Source: Acidobacteriota bacterium
GTDB lineage: Bacteria; Acidobacteriota; Terriglobia; Terriglobales; Acidobacteriaceae
Assembly: GCA_019351975.1 (NCBI GenBank)
Contig: JABBOG010000014.1
Coordinates: 1-64,000, forward strand
Length of the DNA stretch: 64,000 bases
Reading direction: 5' to 3'
Shown here: one piece after another, positions 35,006 to 44,826 of the stretch
Position numbering within the stretch: the stretch's first letter is position 1
Layout of the letters: each line of letters opens with the position of its first letter
Notes under the pieces: generated by a model
Told to the model about the DNA's origin: nothing
Database searches by the model: none
Seen by the model: only the letters and a program-made list of their open reading frames with translations
Position numbers and translations under genes: made by a program

Positions 35006-38000
35006 TGGCCTTGCATCCACCACCTCATTCCAGTCAGCATCATGTAGAGTCAAGTGGCTTCTGGCTTTCAAAGTCCATCAGAACGGTTTTCTTTTTTGCT
35101 CTGGTTCTTACATTCGCGGGTATATACGCCTTCTTTCAAGTACCTATCGCTGTCTTCCCTGAGACAAACTTTCCACGGGTCGTTATCGGTGTCGACAACG
35201 GCGTAATGCCAGTGGAGCAGATGCAGGTAACGATCACAAAACCCATAGAAGATGCTGTCAACAGCGTTCCAGGTCTTACGGTCGTTCGATCCACCACCAG
35301 CCGCGGATCGGCTGATATAAGTCTGTTCTTCGATTGGTCCGTAAATATGTTTCAGACCCTCGAACTGGTCAACGCAGCAATCAGTCAAGTGCAGCAATCG
35401 CTCCCAGTCACGGCCAAGATCACGACAAACCGTCTTACATTCGCATCTTTCCCGATCCTCGGATATAGCTTGACCTCCGATACCATTCCGCAGACAGAGC
35501 TATGGGAGTTAGCCACATACGTTCTAAAACCTCCACTGAATCGCGTGCCCGGGGTGAGCACAGTCGTCATCCAGGGTGGCAGAGTCCCAGAGTTCCACGT
35601 TGTGCCAAACCTCGCTCGACTCCAGACGTCTGGCGTCACCATGCTGGATCTCACCAACGCGATCCAGACCTCGAACATCATCGACTCCCCCGGACTCTAC
35701 AACGAAGATCATCAACTTGTTCTCGGCCTCGTGGGTGCGCAGGCCCATGACATTGAAGGCATACGGCAGCTTACTGTCAAGACAACGGCTGGTGGCGCGC
35801 CTGTGCGCGTAGGCGATCTGGCGACGGTAGAGCCTTCAACCATGCCTGCGTACACCGCCGTCTTCGCCAACGGTAAACCGGCGGTACTCCTGAACATCTC
35901 ACGTCAGCCCAGGAGCAACACCGTCGCGGTTGCGGATGGAGTTGCCGCAGAGATTCAGCAGCTTCAGACGAAGCTGCCCAAAGGTATTGTTCTTCAACCC
36001 TTCTACGATCAGTCGCAGCTTGTGCGCGAGAGCATTCGCAGTGTTCGCGATGCAATCCTGATCGGTCTCGTGCTTGCATGCATCGTGTTGTTCTTGTTTC
36101 TGCACGACCTGCGCTCATCGCTGATCGCAGGCTTGGTCATCCCTGTTACCGTCGCGGTAACGGTATTGTTCCTGTGGATCTTTGGCCTGAGCTTCGATCT
36201 GATGACCCTCGGCGGCCTCGCTGCCGCAATCGGCCTCGTGATCGATGACGCGATCGTCGTCGTCGAGAATATCGTGCTGCACAGAGACTCCGGTGAGAAC
36301 AGGGTAGAGGCTGTGCGCAAAGCGCTGCACGAGATCGCTCATCCGCTTATTGGTTCCACCATCACGCCAGTCGTTGTCTTCCTGCCCCTCATCTCTGTCT
36401 CGGGCGTCACGGGCAGCTTCTTCCGCGCTCTGGCCCTCACCATGACGGTCGCACTGCTCACGTCGCTGCTTCTCGCAATGACGTGGACACCTGCCCTCGC
36501 GATGGTTGTACTGCGCGATTCCGATAGCGCGGCCAAACGGTCGGAGGAACAAGCTGGCTCTACACCTGATCTCGAACCTTCCGAACCAGAGAGCAAAGGC
36601 CTGCTAGGACGCGTCCTACATCTTCATCGCACCGTGCTTGAAGGCTCACTGAATCGCCCGATTTGGCTAGGTGTGGCTTGTCTCTGCCTTGTGGTTGCAA
36701 CGTTCTTTGCATATCGCGGATTGGGTTCAAATCTCTTGCCAGAGATGGATGAAGGTGCGTTTATCCTCGATTACGTCATGCCTCCCGGAAGCTCAATTGC
36801 TTCAACCAACCAAGTGCTTGCCAAGGTCGAGACTATTCTGGAAAAGACCAAAGAGGTTGAAAGCACCAGCCGGCGCACCGGGTTGCAAATGGGGTTAGCT
36901 GCGGTCACTGAATCCAACACAGGGGACTTTACCGTCCGACTGACGAACAAACGCAGCCGAAACATTGAGGAGATCATGGCGGACGTGCGCTCCCAGATCA
37001 AAGCCAGAGTACCGCAGTTAGACGTAGAGCTGAGCCAGATACTTCAAGACAACATCGGGGACCTGTCCAACGCACCGGAGCCCATTCAAATTAAGCTGTT
37101 TGCAGAAGATACAAAGTTGCTCGACGATATTGGCCCACGCGTCGCCGATGAGATCAAGAAAGTTCCCGGTGTTGTCGATATCGAAAATGGCGTAGACAAC
37201 ACGCTTAGCGGTCCAGCCACAAACTTCGCTGTTGATCCCGTGCTTGCCGCCCGCTCGGGCTTTAACCCCACTGAAGTCGCTGAAGACGCTACCTCCATTC
37301 TTGATGGGCTCGCGGTGACCGATCCTCTTATCGCTAACGGCCGACCCTATACCATTCGTGTCCGCCTCGGTGATGACTATCGAAAGTCCCTTGACACCAT
37401 TCGAAACACGGTCTTCAACAGCAGTTCAGGTCGTACGGCATCGCTCGGAGCGATGTCTAACATCACACAGCTACCGCCGCAGAATGAGATTCGCAGAGAA
37501 AATCTGCAACGCCTCGTTGTCGTGACTGCGAGGCTGGAAGGATCAGATCTCGGCGGTGCGGTAAAGCAGGTGCAAGCCCGCATTGCAGCCATGCATCTTC
37601 CATCCACCGTGCGCGTGGAGTACGGTGGAACCTATCAGGAACAACAAAAATCATTCGCCGATCTACTGAGGGTCCTTCTTCTCGCCCTGGCTCTCGTCTT
37701 TGGCGTACTCCTCACAGAATTCCGTAACTTCGCCGCACCTTTCGCGATCCTCGTCTCCTCTGTGCTCTCCATCGGGGGCGTTGTGATGGCGCTCCTTATT
37801 ACCGGCACAACGTTCAACGTAGCTTCATTCATGGGACTTATCATGGTCATCGGCATCGTCGCAAAAAACGGAATTCTTCTGTTGGACGCGGACGAACGAT
37901 TTCGCACCGAAGGTGCAGGTGCTCGCGCTGCAATGCTCATGGCAGCCCAGCGCAGGCTGCGTCCCATCCTCATGACCGCCCTCGCCGCAGTCACCGGAAT

Positions 38001-38166
38001 GCTGCCTCTCGCACTGGCGCTCGGCTCTGGGTCGCAGATGCTCCAACCTCTCGCAATCGCAGTTATTGGAGGTGTCGTCATCTCCATGGCGCTGAGTCTG
38101 GTCGTGACACCCGTAATCTACTATCTGCTGACGCGCAATCATGCTCCTGAAACCGCGCAGATATGA
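35005..38166 (+). CDS. RND-family efflux permease (AcrB/MexB superfamily)
   Basis: 1053 residues, the normal length. Twelve membrane helices are expected: TM1 near 25-45, then two blocks of helices at about 335-510 and 880-1045, each after a large periplasmic loop. The TM4 motif GGLAAAIGLVIDDAIVVVENI carries the paired Asp of the proton relay, as in HAE-type drug exporters. EMDEGAFILDYVMPPGSS, in the second periplasmic half, is found across the superfamily. It drives proton-coupled export of hydrophobic compounds or metals. The substrate is unknown. The convergent two-component genes next door could sense the same stress, but divergent or shared transcription is not seen. Confidence 0.92.
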   Translation: MALHPPPHSSQHHVESSGFWLSKSIRTVFFFALVLTFAGIYAFFQVPIAVFPETNFPRVVIGVDNGVMPVEQMQVTITKPIEDAVNSVPGLTVVRSTTSRGSADISLFFDWSVNMFQTLELVNAAISQVQQSLPVTAKITTNRLTFASFPILGYSLTSDTIPQTELWELATYVLKPPLNRVPGVSTVVIQGGRVPEFHVVPNLARLQTSGVTMLDLTNAIQTSNIIDSPGLYNEDHQLVLGLVGAQAHDIEGIRQLTVKTTAGGAPVRVGDLATVEPSTMPAYTAVFANGKPAVLLNISRQPRSNTVAVADGVAAEIQQLQTKLPKGIVLQPFYDQSQLVRESIRSVRDAILIGLVLACIVLFLFLHDLRSSLIAGLVIPVTVAVTVLFLWIFGLSFDLMTLGGLAAAIGLVIDDAIVVVENIVLHRDSGENRVEAVRKALHEIAHPLIGSTITPVVVFLPLISVSGVTGSFFRALALTMTVALLTSLLLAMTWTPALAMVVLRDSDSAAKRSEEQAGSTPDLEPSEPESKGLLGRVLHLHRTVLEGSLNRPIWLGVACLCLVVATFFAYRGLGSNLLPEMDEGAFILDYVMPPGSSIASTNQVLAKVETILEKTKEVESTSRRTGLQMGLAAVTESNTGDFTVRLTNKRSRNIEEIMADVRSQIKARVPQLDVELSQILQDNIGDLSNAPEPIQIKLFAEDTKLLDDIGPRVADEIKKVPGVVDIENGVDNTLSGPATNFAVDPVLAARSGFNPTEVAEDATSILDGLAVTDPLIANGRPYTIRVRLGDDYRKSLDTIRNTVFNSSSGRTASLGAMSNITQLPPQNEIRRENLQRLVVVTARLEGSDLGGAVKQVQARIAAMHLPSTVRVEYGGTYQEQQKSFADLLRVLLLALALVFGVLLTEFRNFAAPFAILVSSVLSIGGVVMALLITGTTFNVASFMGLIMVIGIVAKNGILLLDADERFRTEGAGARAAMLMAAQRRLRPILMTALAAVTGMLPLALALGSGSQMLQPLAIAVIGGVVISMALSLVVTPVIYYLLTRNHAPETAQI

Positions 38167-38210
38167 AATGTGACCTGCGAGGAGCATGGTCAGCGAAACA
38201 TTTTGTTCTC

Positions 38211-39596
38211 TTAGGCAACGACATTCAGTCGCACCGTCACAGTGGTTCCTTGGCCCTTGACACTCTCCAGGGATATAGAACCGCAGGCAGTGTCGACGAT
38301 CGATTTGCAAATCGCAAGCCCCAGTCCGGAGCCTCCGGTATCGCGACTCCGAGACGTATCTTCGCGGTAGAACCGATCAAAGACCAGCGGTTGCGCCTCT
38401 GCCGCAATGCCAATCCCCCAGTCACGCACCTGAAGCACCGCTGCATCACCACTCCGCATCACGCTCACTTGCACCAATGCATCCTTAAAACTCGATTGCA
38501 CTGCGTTCGCGACGAGATTTGAAACTAGAATCTCAATCTGCTCCGCCGCCAGCGGAACCTGCAAACCGCGAGCAAGGTCGCTCGCTATAGCAATGTGATT
38601 ACGTTCCGCGAAGCTGAGGAGATTCTTGATCGCGCGCTCTGTAGGCGCGGCAAGTTCAGACGTAGTCTGACATCCGCTCTGTCCTTCTTCAAAACGCCCT
38701 AAAAGAAGCATCTGCGCGACAAGCTCTTCAATCCGCTGGTTATCCGCGAGAACACGTTCCAGCCCCGCCCCATATTCTTCCACTGAACGAGTTCGGAGCA
38801 TCAGCAATTGTATGCTGGACCGCGCAACGGCAATCGATGTCTTCAGTTCATGCGCCGCATCACTAACAAAGCGATGCTCTTTTTCGACCGCCTGTCTCAG
38901 TCGCTCGATCGTCTCCGACAAGGCCCGCGCGAGAGGCTCCAGTTCCCCAATCCGTAGTGCGGATTCAGGCGGGACGAACCGCAGGGAGTTTGAAGTCACA
39001 CCCGCTGCTTCCACCGCCAATGCGTGGATCGGCTCCAGCAACCTGCGTAGAAGCAGAATCATCACCACAGCTGTGATCACGAGCAACGTTAAACTAACGC
39101 CCACGTAGAAACTGACAGCGCCCAAAATCCCCGCCCACACATGGTCTAAGGGTGCAGCATAAATGATGGTTACCGGACGCTGTAGCCCAACGCCGTCATG
39201 TTCTTCGCGATCAATAATGCGCATCGCACTACGCTGATAGACCCGGTAGATACGCCCATCAACCGCTTCGTCAAAGAACCCGTCGCGACGCACCGAAATC
39301 AGTTCCTTGGGTGCCAGAGCGGACGTACCCAGAAGGCGCCCTCCCCGGTTATATACCGCGAACACATCTTGCTTCGGTACACGGAGCTCTGTCGGATCAA
39401 CCGTAACGTTGTCATCCACATCCTCCGCATCCTGAATCGCGCCAAGCAGGGAATCGGAGCGCCCCTCTAGCGTCACATCGAATGCCCGCATACGCGCTCG
39501 CCGCTCGTGCAACAACGCCGAGCCGGAGAACGCAATGGCGCACAGCAACTCTGCAACCAGCACAATCGAGATCGTCCTTCGCTTCAGTGACGTCAT
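38211..39596 (-). CDS. Sensor histidine kinase
   Basis: 461 residues. Two membrane helices (about 9-28 and 155-183) bracket a periplasmic sensor domain of about 125 residues. A HAMP-like linker follows (LLEPIHALAVEA). The dimerisation/phosphoacceptor box is VSDAAHELKTSIAVARS with His249. The ATP-binding boxes are NLVANAVQSS (N), VRDWGIGIA (G1) and GGSGLGLAICKSIV (G2). The start overlaps the response-regulator stop (ATGA-type), so the two are one operon, with the regulator first. The signal is unknown. It is convergent with the RND permease, 44 bases away. Confidence 0.92.
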   Translation of the reverse strand: MTSLKRRTISIVLVAELLCAIAFSGSALLHERRARMRAFDVTLEGRSDSLLGAIQDAEDVDDNVTVDPTELRVPKQDVFAVYNRGGRLLGTSALAPKELISVRRDGFFDEAVDGRIYRVYQRSAMRIIDREEHDGVGLQRPVTIIYAAPLDHVWAGILGAVSFYVGVSLTLLVITAVVMILLLRRLLEPIHALAVEAAGVTSNSLRFVPPESALRIGELEPLARALSETIERLRQAVEKEHRFVSDAAHELKTSIAVARSSIQLLMLRTRSVEEYGAGLERVLADNQRIEELVAQMLLLGRFEEGQSGCQTTSELAAPTERAIKNLLSFAERNHIAIASDLARGLQVPLAAEQIEILVSNLVANAVQSSFKDALVQVSVMRSGDAAVLQVRDWGIGIAAEAQPLVFDRFYREDTSRSRDTGGSGLGLAICKSIVDTACGSISLESVKGQGTTVTVRLNVVA

Positions 39597-40282
39597 GTTA
39601 GGTCTCCAGAAGGCACTGCGAGCCGGTATCCCCGTGCGCGTAATGTCTCCAGCACCATCGTCTGTGTCGTCAAGCGCAGCTTTCTGCGAAGGTTCGACAC
39701 GTGTGCCTCAATCACGTTCGAATGATGCTCCCACGTGAAGTCATACAGATGCTCAAGCAGCTCTTGCTTGGACACGATGACACGCGGTCGATGCATCAGG
39801 TATTCCAATATCCGGTACTCTGTTGGCGATAGCTCGACGGCTTCGCCTGCGCTCGTCACCGTCTGTTCCAAAAGATTCATACGAATCACACCGAAGCTCA
39901 GCGTGGATTGCGTCGCTCCTTTTCCGCGGCGAATGAGTGCCCTGACCCGCGCGATCAACTCTCCCAGATCAAACGGTTTGGTCATATAGTCATCCGCACC
40001 GGTATTCAGCAGGTCAATCGTTGCCTCGGTGTCATTGACTGCGGTCAGTATCAACACTGGCGTCGCATCGCTCCTGTACCGTAAGCGTCGCAGCACCATT
40101 TTTCCCGATACCTTCGGAATCATCAGGTCCAGGATGATGACATCGTAAGCCCCTGCGCTGCTGAGAAGAAGCGCTTCCTCTCCGTCATGCGCTGTGTCTA
40201 CCGCGTATCCAGGTCCTTCTCGCAGCGCACTCGCGATGTTCTCCGCCAAGCGAGATTCGTCCTCTATGATCAATACGCGCAT
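39593..40282 (-). CDS. OmpR-family response regulator
   Basis: 229 residues from the ATG at 40282 (MRVLIIEDE, the canonical receiver start). A GTG 27 bases upstream lies inside a long hairpin and is less likely. Receiver: EDE acidic pocket, phosphoacceptor Asp52 in ILDLMIPKVSG, Thr in LILTAVND and Lys in MTKPFDLGEL. The C-terminal winged helix (VELSPTEYRILEYLM, HSNVIEAHVSNLRRKL, TLRARGYRL) binds DNA. It is encoded upstream of its kinase. The regulon is unknown; the neighbouring efflux operon is a candidate. Confidence 0.93.
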   Translation of the reverse strand: MRVLIIEDESRLAENIASALREGPGYAVDTAHDGEEALLLSSAGAYDVIILDLMIPKVSGKMVLRRLRYRSDATPVLILTAVNDTEATIDLLNTGADDYMTKPFDLGELIARVRALIRRGKGATQSTLSFGVIRMNLLEQTVTSAGEAVELSPTEYRILEYLMHRPRVIVSKQELLEHLYDFTWEHHSNVIEAHVSNLRRKLRLTTQTMVLETLRARGYRLAVPSGDLT

Positions 40283-40306
40283 GGTTTTATGCTGCAATGC
40301 TTTTGC

Positions 40307-40340
40307 CACAAAGCCATGCTGAAGTTTGCATGGCTTTGTG
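40307..40340. repeat. 13-bp perfect hairpin between regulator and GH13-like gene
   Basis: Arms CACAAAGCCATGC and GCATGGCTTTGTG surround an eight-base loop. It lies upstream of the response-regulator start and 54 bases after the GH13-like stop. No U-tract follows on either strand. It may end the upstream transcript by another route or act as an operator or leader structure for the regulator operon. Confidence 0.62.
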
Positions 40341-40393
40341 CGAAAGATGGTAGTTGAGCATCGGCAACTGCGGAGCCGATGAAGATGATTCCG

Positions 40394-43300
40394 TCAAGAT
40401 TTTACTTTTTTGGGCACGGATGAGCTTTCGAAAGCATGACCTAGCGCCCCGATGAAGGTCTGATACTCGAACCTGCTCCGCATCAACAGATCGCTCAGCG
40501 TCACCGCCATTGATGTGAGGGGCTCCAGATTCTTGAGATGGATTGGCTCCGTTCGCGCAATGTTGATCATCTCCGGAAGCATGAGCCAGCATAGTAGTTC
40601 CTCAAACCTTTCCTGGTTGATGTACTCTACGCCCGACGCTAGGTTCACACCTGCCAGCCAGCGAACATCCGCATCTTCCCAGAACGTTTTCGTTTCAATC
40701 ACATCGCCAAAGTTACCCTGATCAATGAATCGCAGCAGCACGCTGATCTGCGCGGCGGCCTTCCATGCAGCTTCTCCCTTCAGCCCAACAGAAGAAAAAG
40801 TCTCAGCCAGAGCCCAGCGCAAATTCAGCGTATCGAAGATCTCGATCGGAGGCATACGAGACGCCAGGTTGTGAAGCACCAGCCACACCAGCACCGGGGC
40901 CCATCCTTGCTGAAGCTCGATCGCTCCTTCGCCGGGAAGTACCGTTCGTCCTGCGATCCGTAACCGTTCCGGAAGCCCCGCCACTAGCGTTGGTAGGTGC
41001 AACGAGGCAGTCGCCATCAACCCGCAAACATTCAGCTCGTCGCCCTGGAGTCCATCGCTAACCTTCGTTGGAAGGGCCGCGGTTGCTTCACTCGTCCAAA
41101 CTGAAGAACTTGATCCGCGCCCTTCAAGCTCTGGCAAGGCCAACAATTGCGTCAGAAATACATTCGCATGTCCTACGAATTCGTTGAGCCGTGGGTCGGG
41201 CGGTACACTCGCTTCTGAAAGAGCGGCCTTTTTCTTCGAGCCGCGTGCCGGCTTCATCTGAGAAGCAGCAGTACTCGAACCAGCTTGCGTAAGCTCACGC
41301 GAGAGCCGCGAGAAAAGGTCGATATTGGTGGTTGATACAGCTCCGCGCAGCGCTTCCAGCAGCGGCCTCACTTGGAGCTTGGACAGCGCCTCGTCGAGAT
41401 TATAGACACCCGATCCATTGAGCGCATCACAAAGGCGGTCCCACGGTTGCACGGCCGTTGATCGTAGCTCGCGCCAATGCAGGAGGGCCACGTGTTGATA
41501 TCCTCTCAGGCTCAGGCTCAGACCATGGTCGCGTACATCCTTCGCGCGCCGCAGGTACTCAAGTCCCGCAACGGTATCCGCATAAGCGATCACCACAGCG
41601 TCATCGTCCGGCAAGTTCAGCCCTCCTGAGAGACTCTGCTGCTGCATCGCACCGGTAGTTTTGTCCAAGAAGCCCACCGAAAAGTGAATGGTTCCGTAGG
41701 TCGATCCGTAGCTATTATTGTAAAAAATCACACCACGCTGATGTTCGAACCGATTTGAATACGCAAAGACGTTCTCATCAACGGTTCCGTCCTGCTTCCA
41801 GAAATCGTAAAGGAGAAAGTACGTGCTCTCAGCGAATAGATGACGGTTCTTCAGCAGCGGCGCAATCAACTGATCATGCCTTGCAACAAGATCCTGATTC
41901 GGATATTCGTCGATCCGTGCCTGTTTGAAATCCATTCCATAGCGTTCAGTAAAGCCTTCGATCTGGCCGTGACCAAACATGGGCAACCCAGGAAGCGTCG
42001 CCAGAAGCACACAGACGCCGAAGTATTTATCGCCCGATCCGAACTGGTCGAAGGCCGTCCTCTCATCAGGATTGCTCATGAAGTTTACGTAGCGCTTTAA
42101 GATGTCGGGGTCGAACTCTACAGTCTTTTTCAAGTACGACCGATACTTCGCGTTCTCCTCATCCCGGAGCATATTCATAAAAGCACTGTTGTACACACGG
42201 TGCATTCCGAGGGTGCGCACGAAATAACCTTCGAGCAGCCAAAACGCCTCAGCCAGCAGCAGTGTTCCAGGCACTTCCACAGCAACGCGGTCCACCACCT
42301 CACGCCAGAATTCATGCGGCATAAGCGCATTGAACGCCTCGTCCGACATCGCATCTTCTGCCCTCGACGGAATAGAGCCGCCAGCTCCCGGGACAGGGAA
42401 CCACAGCCGCTGAACGTGACGCTTCGCCAATACCATCGCGGCATCGAATCGGATGATAGGGAAGCGCCTCGCCACATTCAGAATGATCTGGATTACATGC
42501 TCCCTGACCTCGGCCTTCGAGTAGTCGAGTTGCGCCGTATCATTCCAGGCAAAAGTTGTACCATCATTGCCGTGATACACGAAGCGAGTCCTGCCGTCCG
42601 AGTGGTGTCTTAAACGGAACACAACAGCGGCATCCGAGTGATCGTAATAGTGATCCTCGATCTTGATCTCAACGCGACTATCGGTTGAAACATCCGGCCC
42701 ATCAAATGTATACACAGGAAAAGGGCTCTCATGACGGTGCAGAAACCAGTCAGGATGTTCAATGACCCAATCAGAGTCGATGCCCATGTGATTCGGAACC
42801 ATGTCGCTTGCCAGCCTGATACCCGCTGAAGCCGCATGATTTCTGAGGTGCATATACGCATCCTCGCCACCTAGATCTTCCGCGATTCGGTAATCCTTGA
42901 GAGAATAAGCGGATGCCACAGCGTCATTGTTCCCACGCAGCCGCTTGATAATGCGGGACGCCCGGCTCCGCTCCCAAAGCCCAATCAGCCATAGTCCATT
43001 GATACCGTGGTGCGCAAGCAGACGCAGCTCTTCATCTGGAATTTGATCTAGACGATGAATATGCCTGCCGTACTTCTTTGATAGCTGCTCAAGCCACACA
43101 TAAGTATTCTTCGCCATCAGAACCACAGTCGGCATCCAGGCCTGGTCGGCGCTGAACGCCTCGTATTCATTCAGCGGCGCCTGATAGTCCTGCGCGTACC
43201 GCCGCCGTCGCGTGCCATCCGGAAGCGTGATAAAGTCCTCTTCGAACCCTATAAACTCATCGCCCACAAAGCCCTCACCGCCGCGGCTCGGGTCACCATG

Positions 43301-44089
43301 ACGATGCCATACCGGGCCCGCAGGGTGAAACTGCATCCACACGGCGATCTCTTCTTCGCGCAGAACATCGACGGCTAGCAACACACGGCTCAGGTCTTCG
43401 CCTAGCACAGGCGCCCAATGTTCTCGTATATAGTCGAGCTGTCCCGTGAGCGAATCAGGCGACGCGATCATCGGCGCCTGCAGCGCCTGCAGCAGCGTAC
43501 CTAAAGACCCCGCCACTGGCGGCCTCGTCTCAAAGTACTCCGGCAGTGACGCAGTCGCTTCAGCATATGCGGTCTCAGTTTTGAGTCCCCGATCCCCAAA
43601 CAGAAGGCCAAATGAACTGAATGCTGGATTCGTATTCGCCAGCCAGAGCAGTAATAACTCTTCGAACGCAGCCTCACGGTTCGGCAGGTTTTCAGTCCTT
43701 CCGAGCAGCCAGTCCTTCGCGCTCACATCCCCCCGAAACACGGCTACGTTCGGAAACTCCTCCGTAAAGCGGAGCAGCAGCCGCTCCCGCTGCTCATCAC
43801 CGACTTGATTGCCTACAAATCGTAGTCCGTCCGCTAACACCAACGGATCCGTGTGCTTTCGATACGAGGCGATGAGCGCGTGGCTCAACTCATCGATCAG
43901 GCCCATAGCGAACAGCTGCGCCCCACTAATCGTCTTCTCCGGCCCATCCACCTCCTGCAATGCCCTCAACCGCTCTGCTAGCTTCCGGCTCGCATTCACA
44001 TTCGCAAAAATCACGTTTCCCGTATAGCCAAAAAGTAGGTCGCTCAGGTCGACACGTTCACGAATCGACCTGGAAATGTGAAACTCCAT
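40394..44089 (-). CDS. Very large GH13 (alpha-amylase superfamily) protein
   Basis: 1231 residues from the ATG at 44089, chosen for the AAGGAG six bases upstream. The first 300 residues are an unassigned helical region. A GH13 barrel follows: HGINGLWLIGLWERS, RLASDMVPNHMGIDSDW, IIRFDAAMVLAKRH (nucleophile Asp near 550), LLLAEAFWLLEGYF (acid/base Glu near 610) and FMSNPDERTAF (third Asp near 673). The last 350 residues are helical, with a Ser/Lys-rich linker (STAASQMKPARGSKKKAAL). No signal peptide is seen, so it is probably cytoplasmic, acting on storage glucan or maltodextrin. The length is far above ordinary amylases (450-700), and its subfamily is not recognised. Confidence 0.82.
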   Translation of the reverse strand: MEFHISRSIRERVDLSDLLFGYTGNVIFANVNASRKLAERLRALQEVDGPEKTISGAQLFAMGLIDELSHALIASYRKHTDPLVLADGLRFVGNQVGDEQRERLLLRFTEEFPNVAVFRGDVSAKDWLLGRTENLPNREAAFEELLLLWLANTNPAFSSFGLLFGDRGLKTETAYAEATASLPEYFETRPPVAGSLGTLLQALQAPMIASPDSLTGQLDYIREHWAPVLGEDLSRVLLAVDVLREEEIAVWMQFHPAGPVWHRHGDPSRGGEGFVGDEFIGFEEDFITLPDGTRRRRYAQDYQAPLNEYEAFSADQAWMPTVVLMAKNTYVWLEQLSKKYGRHIHRLDQIPDEELRLLAHHGINGLWLIGLWERSRASRIIKRLRGNNDAVASAYSLKDYRIAEDLGGEDAYMHLRNHAASAGIRLASDMVPNHMGIDSDWVIEHPDWFLHRHESPFPVYTFDGPDVSTDSRVEIKIEDHYYDHSDAAVVFRLRHHSDGRTRFVYHGNDGTTFAWNDTAQLDYSKAEVREHVIQIILNVARRFPIIRFDAAMVLAKRHVQRLWFPVPGAGGSIPSRAEDAMSDEAFNALMPHEFWREVVDRVAVEVPGTLLLAEAFWLLEGYFVRTLGMHRVYNSAFMNMLRDEENAKYRSYLKKTVEFDPDILKRYVNFMSNPDERTAFDQFGSGDKYFGVCVLLATLPGLPMFGHGQIEGFTERYGMDFKQARIDEYPNQDLVARHDQLIAPLLKNRHLFAESTYFLLYDFWKQDGTVDENVFAYSNRFEHQRGVIFYNNSYGSTYGTIHFSVGFLDKTTGAMQQQSLSGGLNLPDDDAVVIAYADTVAGLEYLRRAKDVRDHGLSLSLRGYQHVALLHWRELRSTAVQPWDRLCDALNGSGVYNLDEALSKLQVRPLLEALRGAVSTTNIDLFSRLSRELTQAGSSTAASQMKPARGSKKKAALSEASVPPDPRLNEFVGHANVFLTQLLALPELEGRGSSSSVWTSEATAALPTKVSDGLQGDELNVCGLMATASLHLPTLVAGLPERLRIAGRTVLPGEGAIELQQGWAPVLVWLVLHNLASRMPPIEIFDTLNLRWALAETFSSVGLKGEAAWKAAAQISVLLRFIDQGNFGDVIETKTFWEDADVRWLAGVNLASGVEYINQERFEELLCWLMLPEMINIARTEPIHLKNLEPLTSMAVTLSDLLMRSRFEYQTFIGALGHAFESSSVPKKVKS

Positions 44090-44438
44090 GTACTGCTCCT
44101 TCAAACGCGGTATGCCAAACATCCATCGTCAGTACTGACTCAACTCATTGCTTCCAAAGCAGCCGAAGGGCCTCTGCGAAACAGCTCACATTCAACCGCC
44201 GGCCCGCAATGCCTCAGGATCACGCTGGATTGCCCATCAACGAGCCCTGTCTTGAAGATACCCTGAGCGATTGCCGTATAGCGAATGTCGCTGAGTCAGG
44301 TGCCGAAAAAACTCCAACGCTATGAGAATTGCGGACACACCTCTTCAGATGCCGAACTGGCTCGCACGGTCTCGTGTATGCCTCATCAACAATCTCGCTG
44401 CCAAAGCGGTGAAGCTGCATCCTATCTATGGAGGCGAG

Positions 44439-44792
44439 ATGACCAAACTGCTTGGTGCCACATTACTTATATCGCTAACGCTCATTGGATGCTCTGCTGA
44501 GAGTCGCAGCCCTGACGCAATTCGCAACGACACTGCGAACGCCACTTCAGCCGCCACACGGGACGCCAAAGCTGTAGCTCTCGGAGTCGTGGACGGCCTG
44601 CGTCGAAAGGGAACAGTCAACATCAACAAAGCAAGCCGCGATGATTTAAAGTCGCTTCCGGGAATCACCACTTACAGCGCCGATGCGATCATCAGACATC
44701 GGCCGTATCAGGCTTCCACTGACCTGCTGCGACGCCACGTACTCACGAAGGTGGAGTACAACCGCATTGTTGATAGAATCACCGCGAGGTAG
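44439..44792 (+). CDS. Helix-hairpin-helix lipoprotein
   Basis: 117 residues from ATG at 44439, supported by GGAGG upstream; a longer in-frame start at 44322 lacks this. The N-terminus MTKLLGATLLISLTLIGCSAES is a lipoprotein signal with lipobox LIGC. The C-terminal part (GTVNINKASRDDLKSLPGITTYSADAIIRHRPY) is a ComEA-like helix-hairpin-helix motif that binds DNA without sequence preference. A surface or periplasmic DNA-binding role, for instance in uptake, is plausible but unproved. It is convergent with the polyprenyl synthase gene. Confidence 0.8.
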   Translation: MTKLLGATLLISLTLIGCSAESRSPDAIRNDTANATSAATRDAKAVALGVVDGLRRKGTVNINKASRDDLKSLPGITTYSADAIIRHRPYQASTDLLRRHVLTKVEYNRIVDRITAR

Positions 44793-44826
44793 GCTGCGCC
44801 GTCGCAATCACCCGAGAAGACCCACC

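Noticed and set aside
40307-40340. Intrinsic terminator for the GH13-like gene
   Set aside because: The stem is strong but no run of T follows on either strand.
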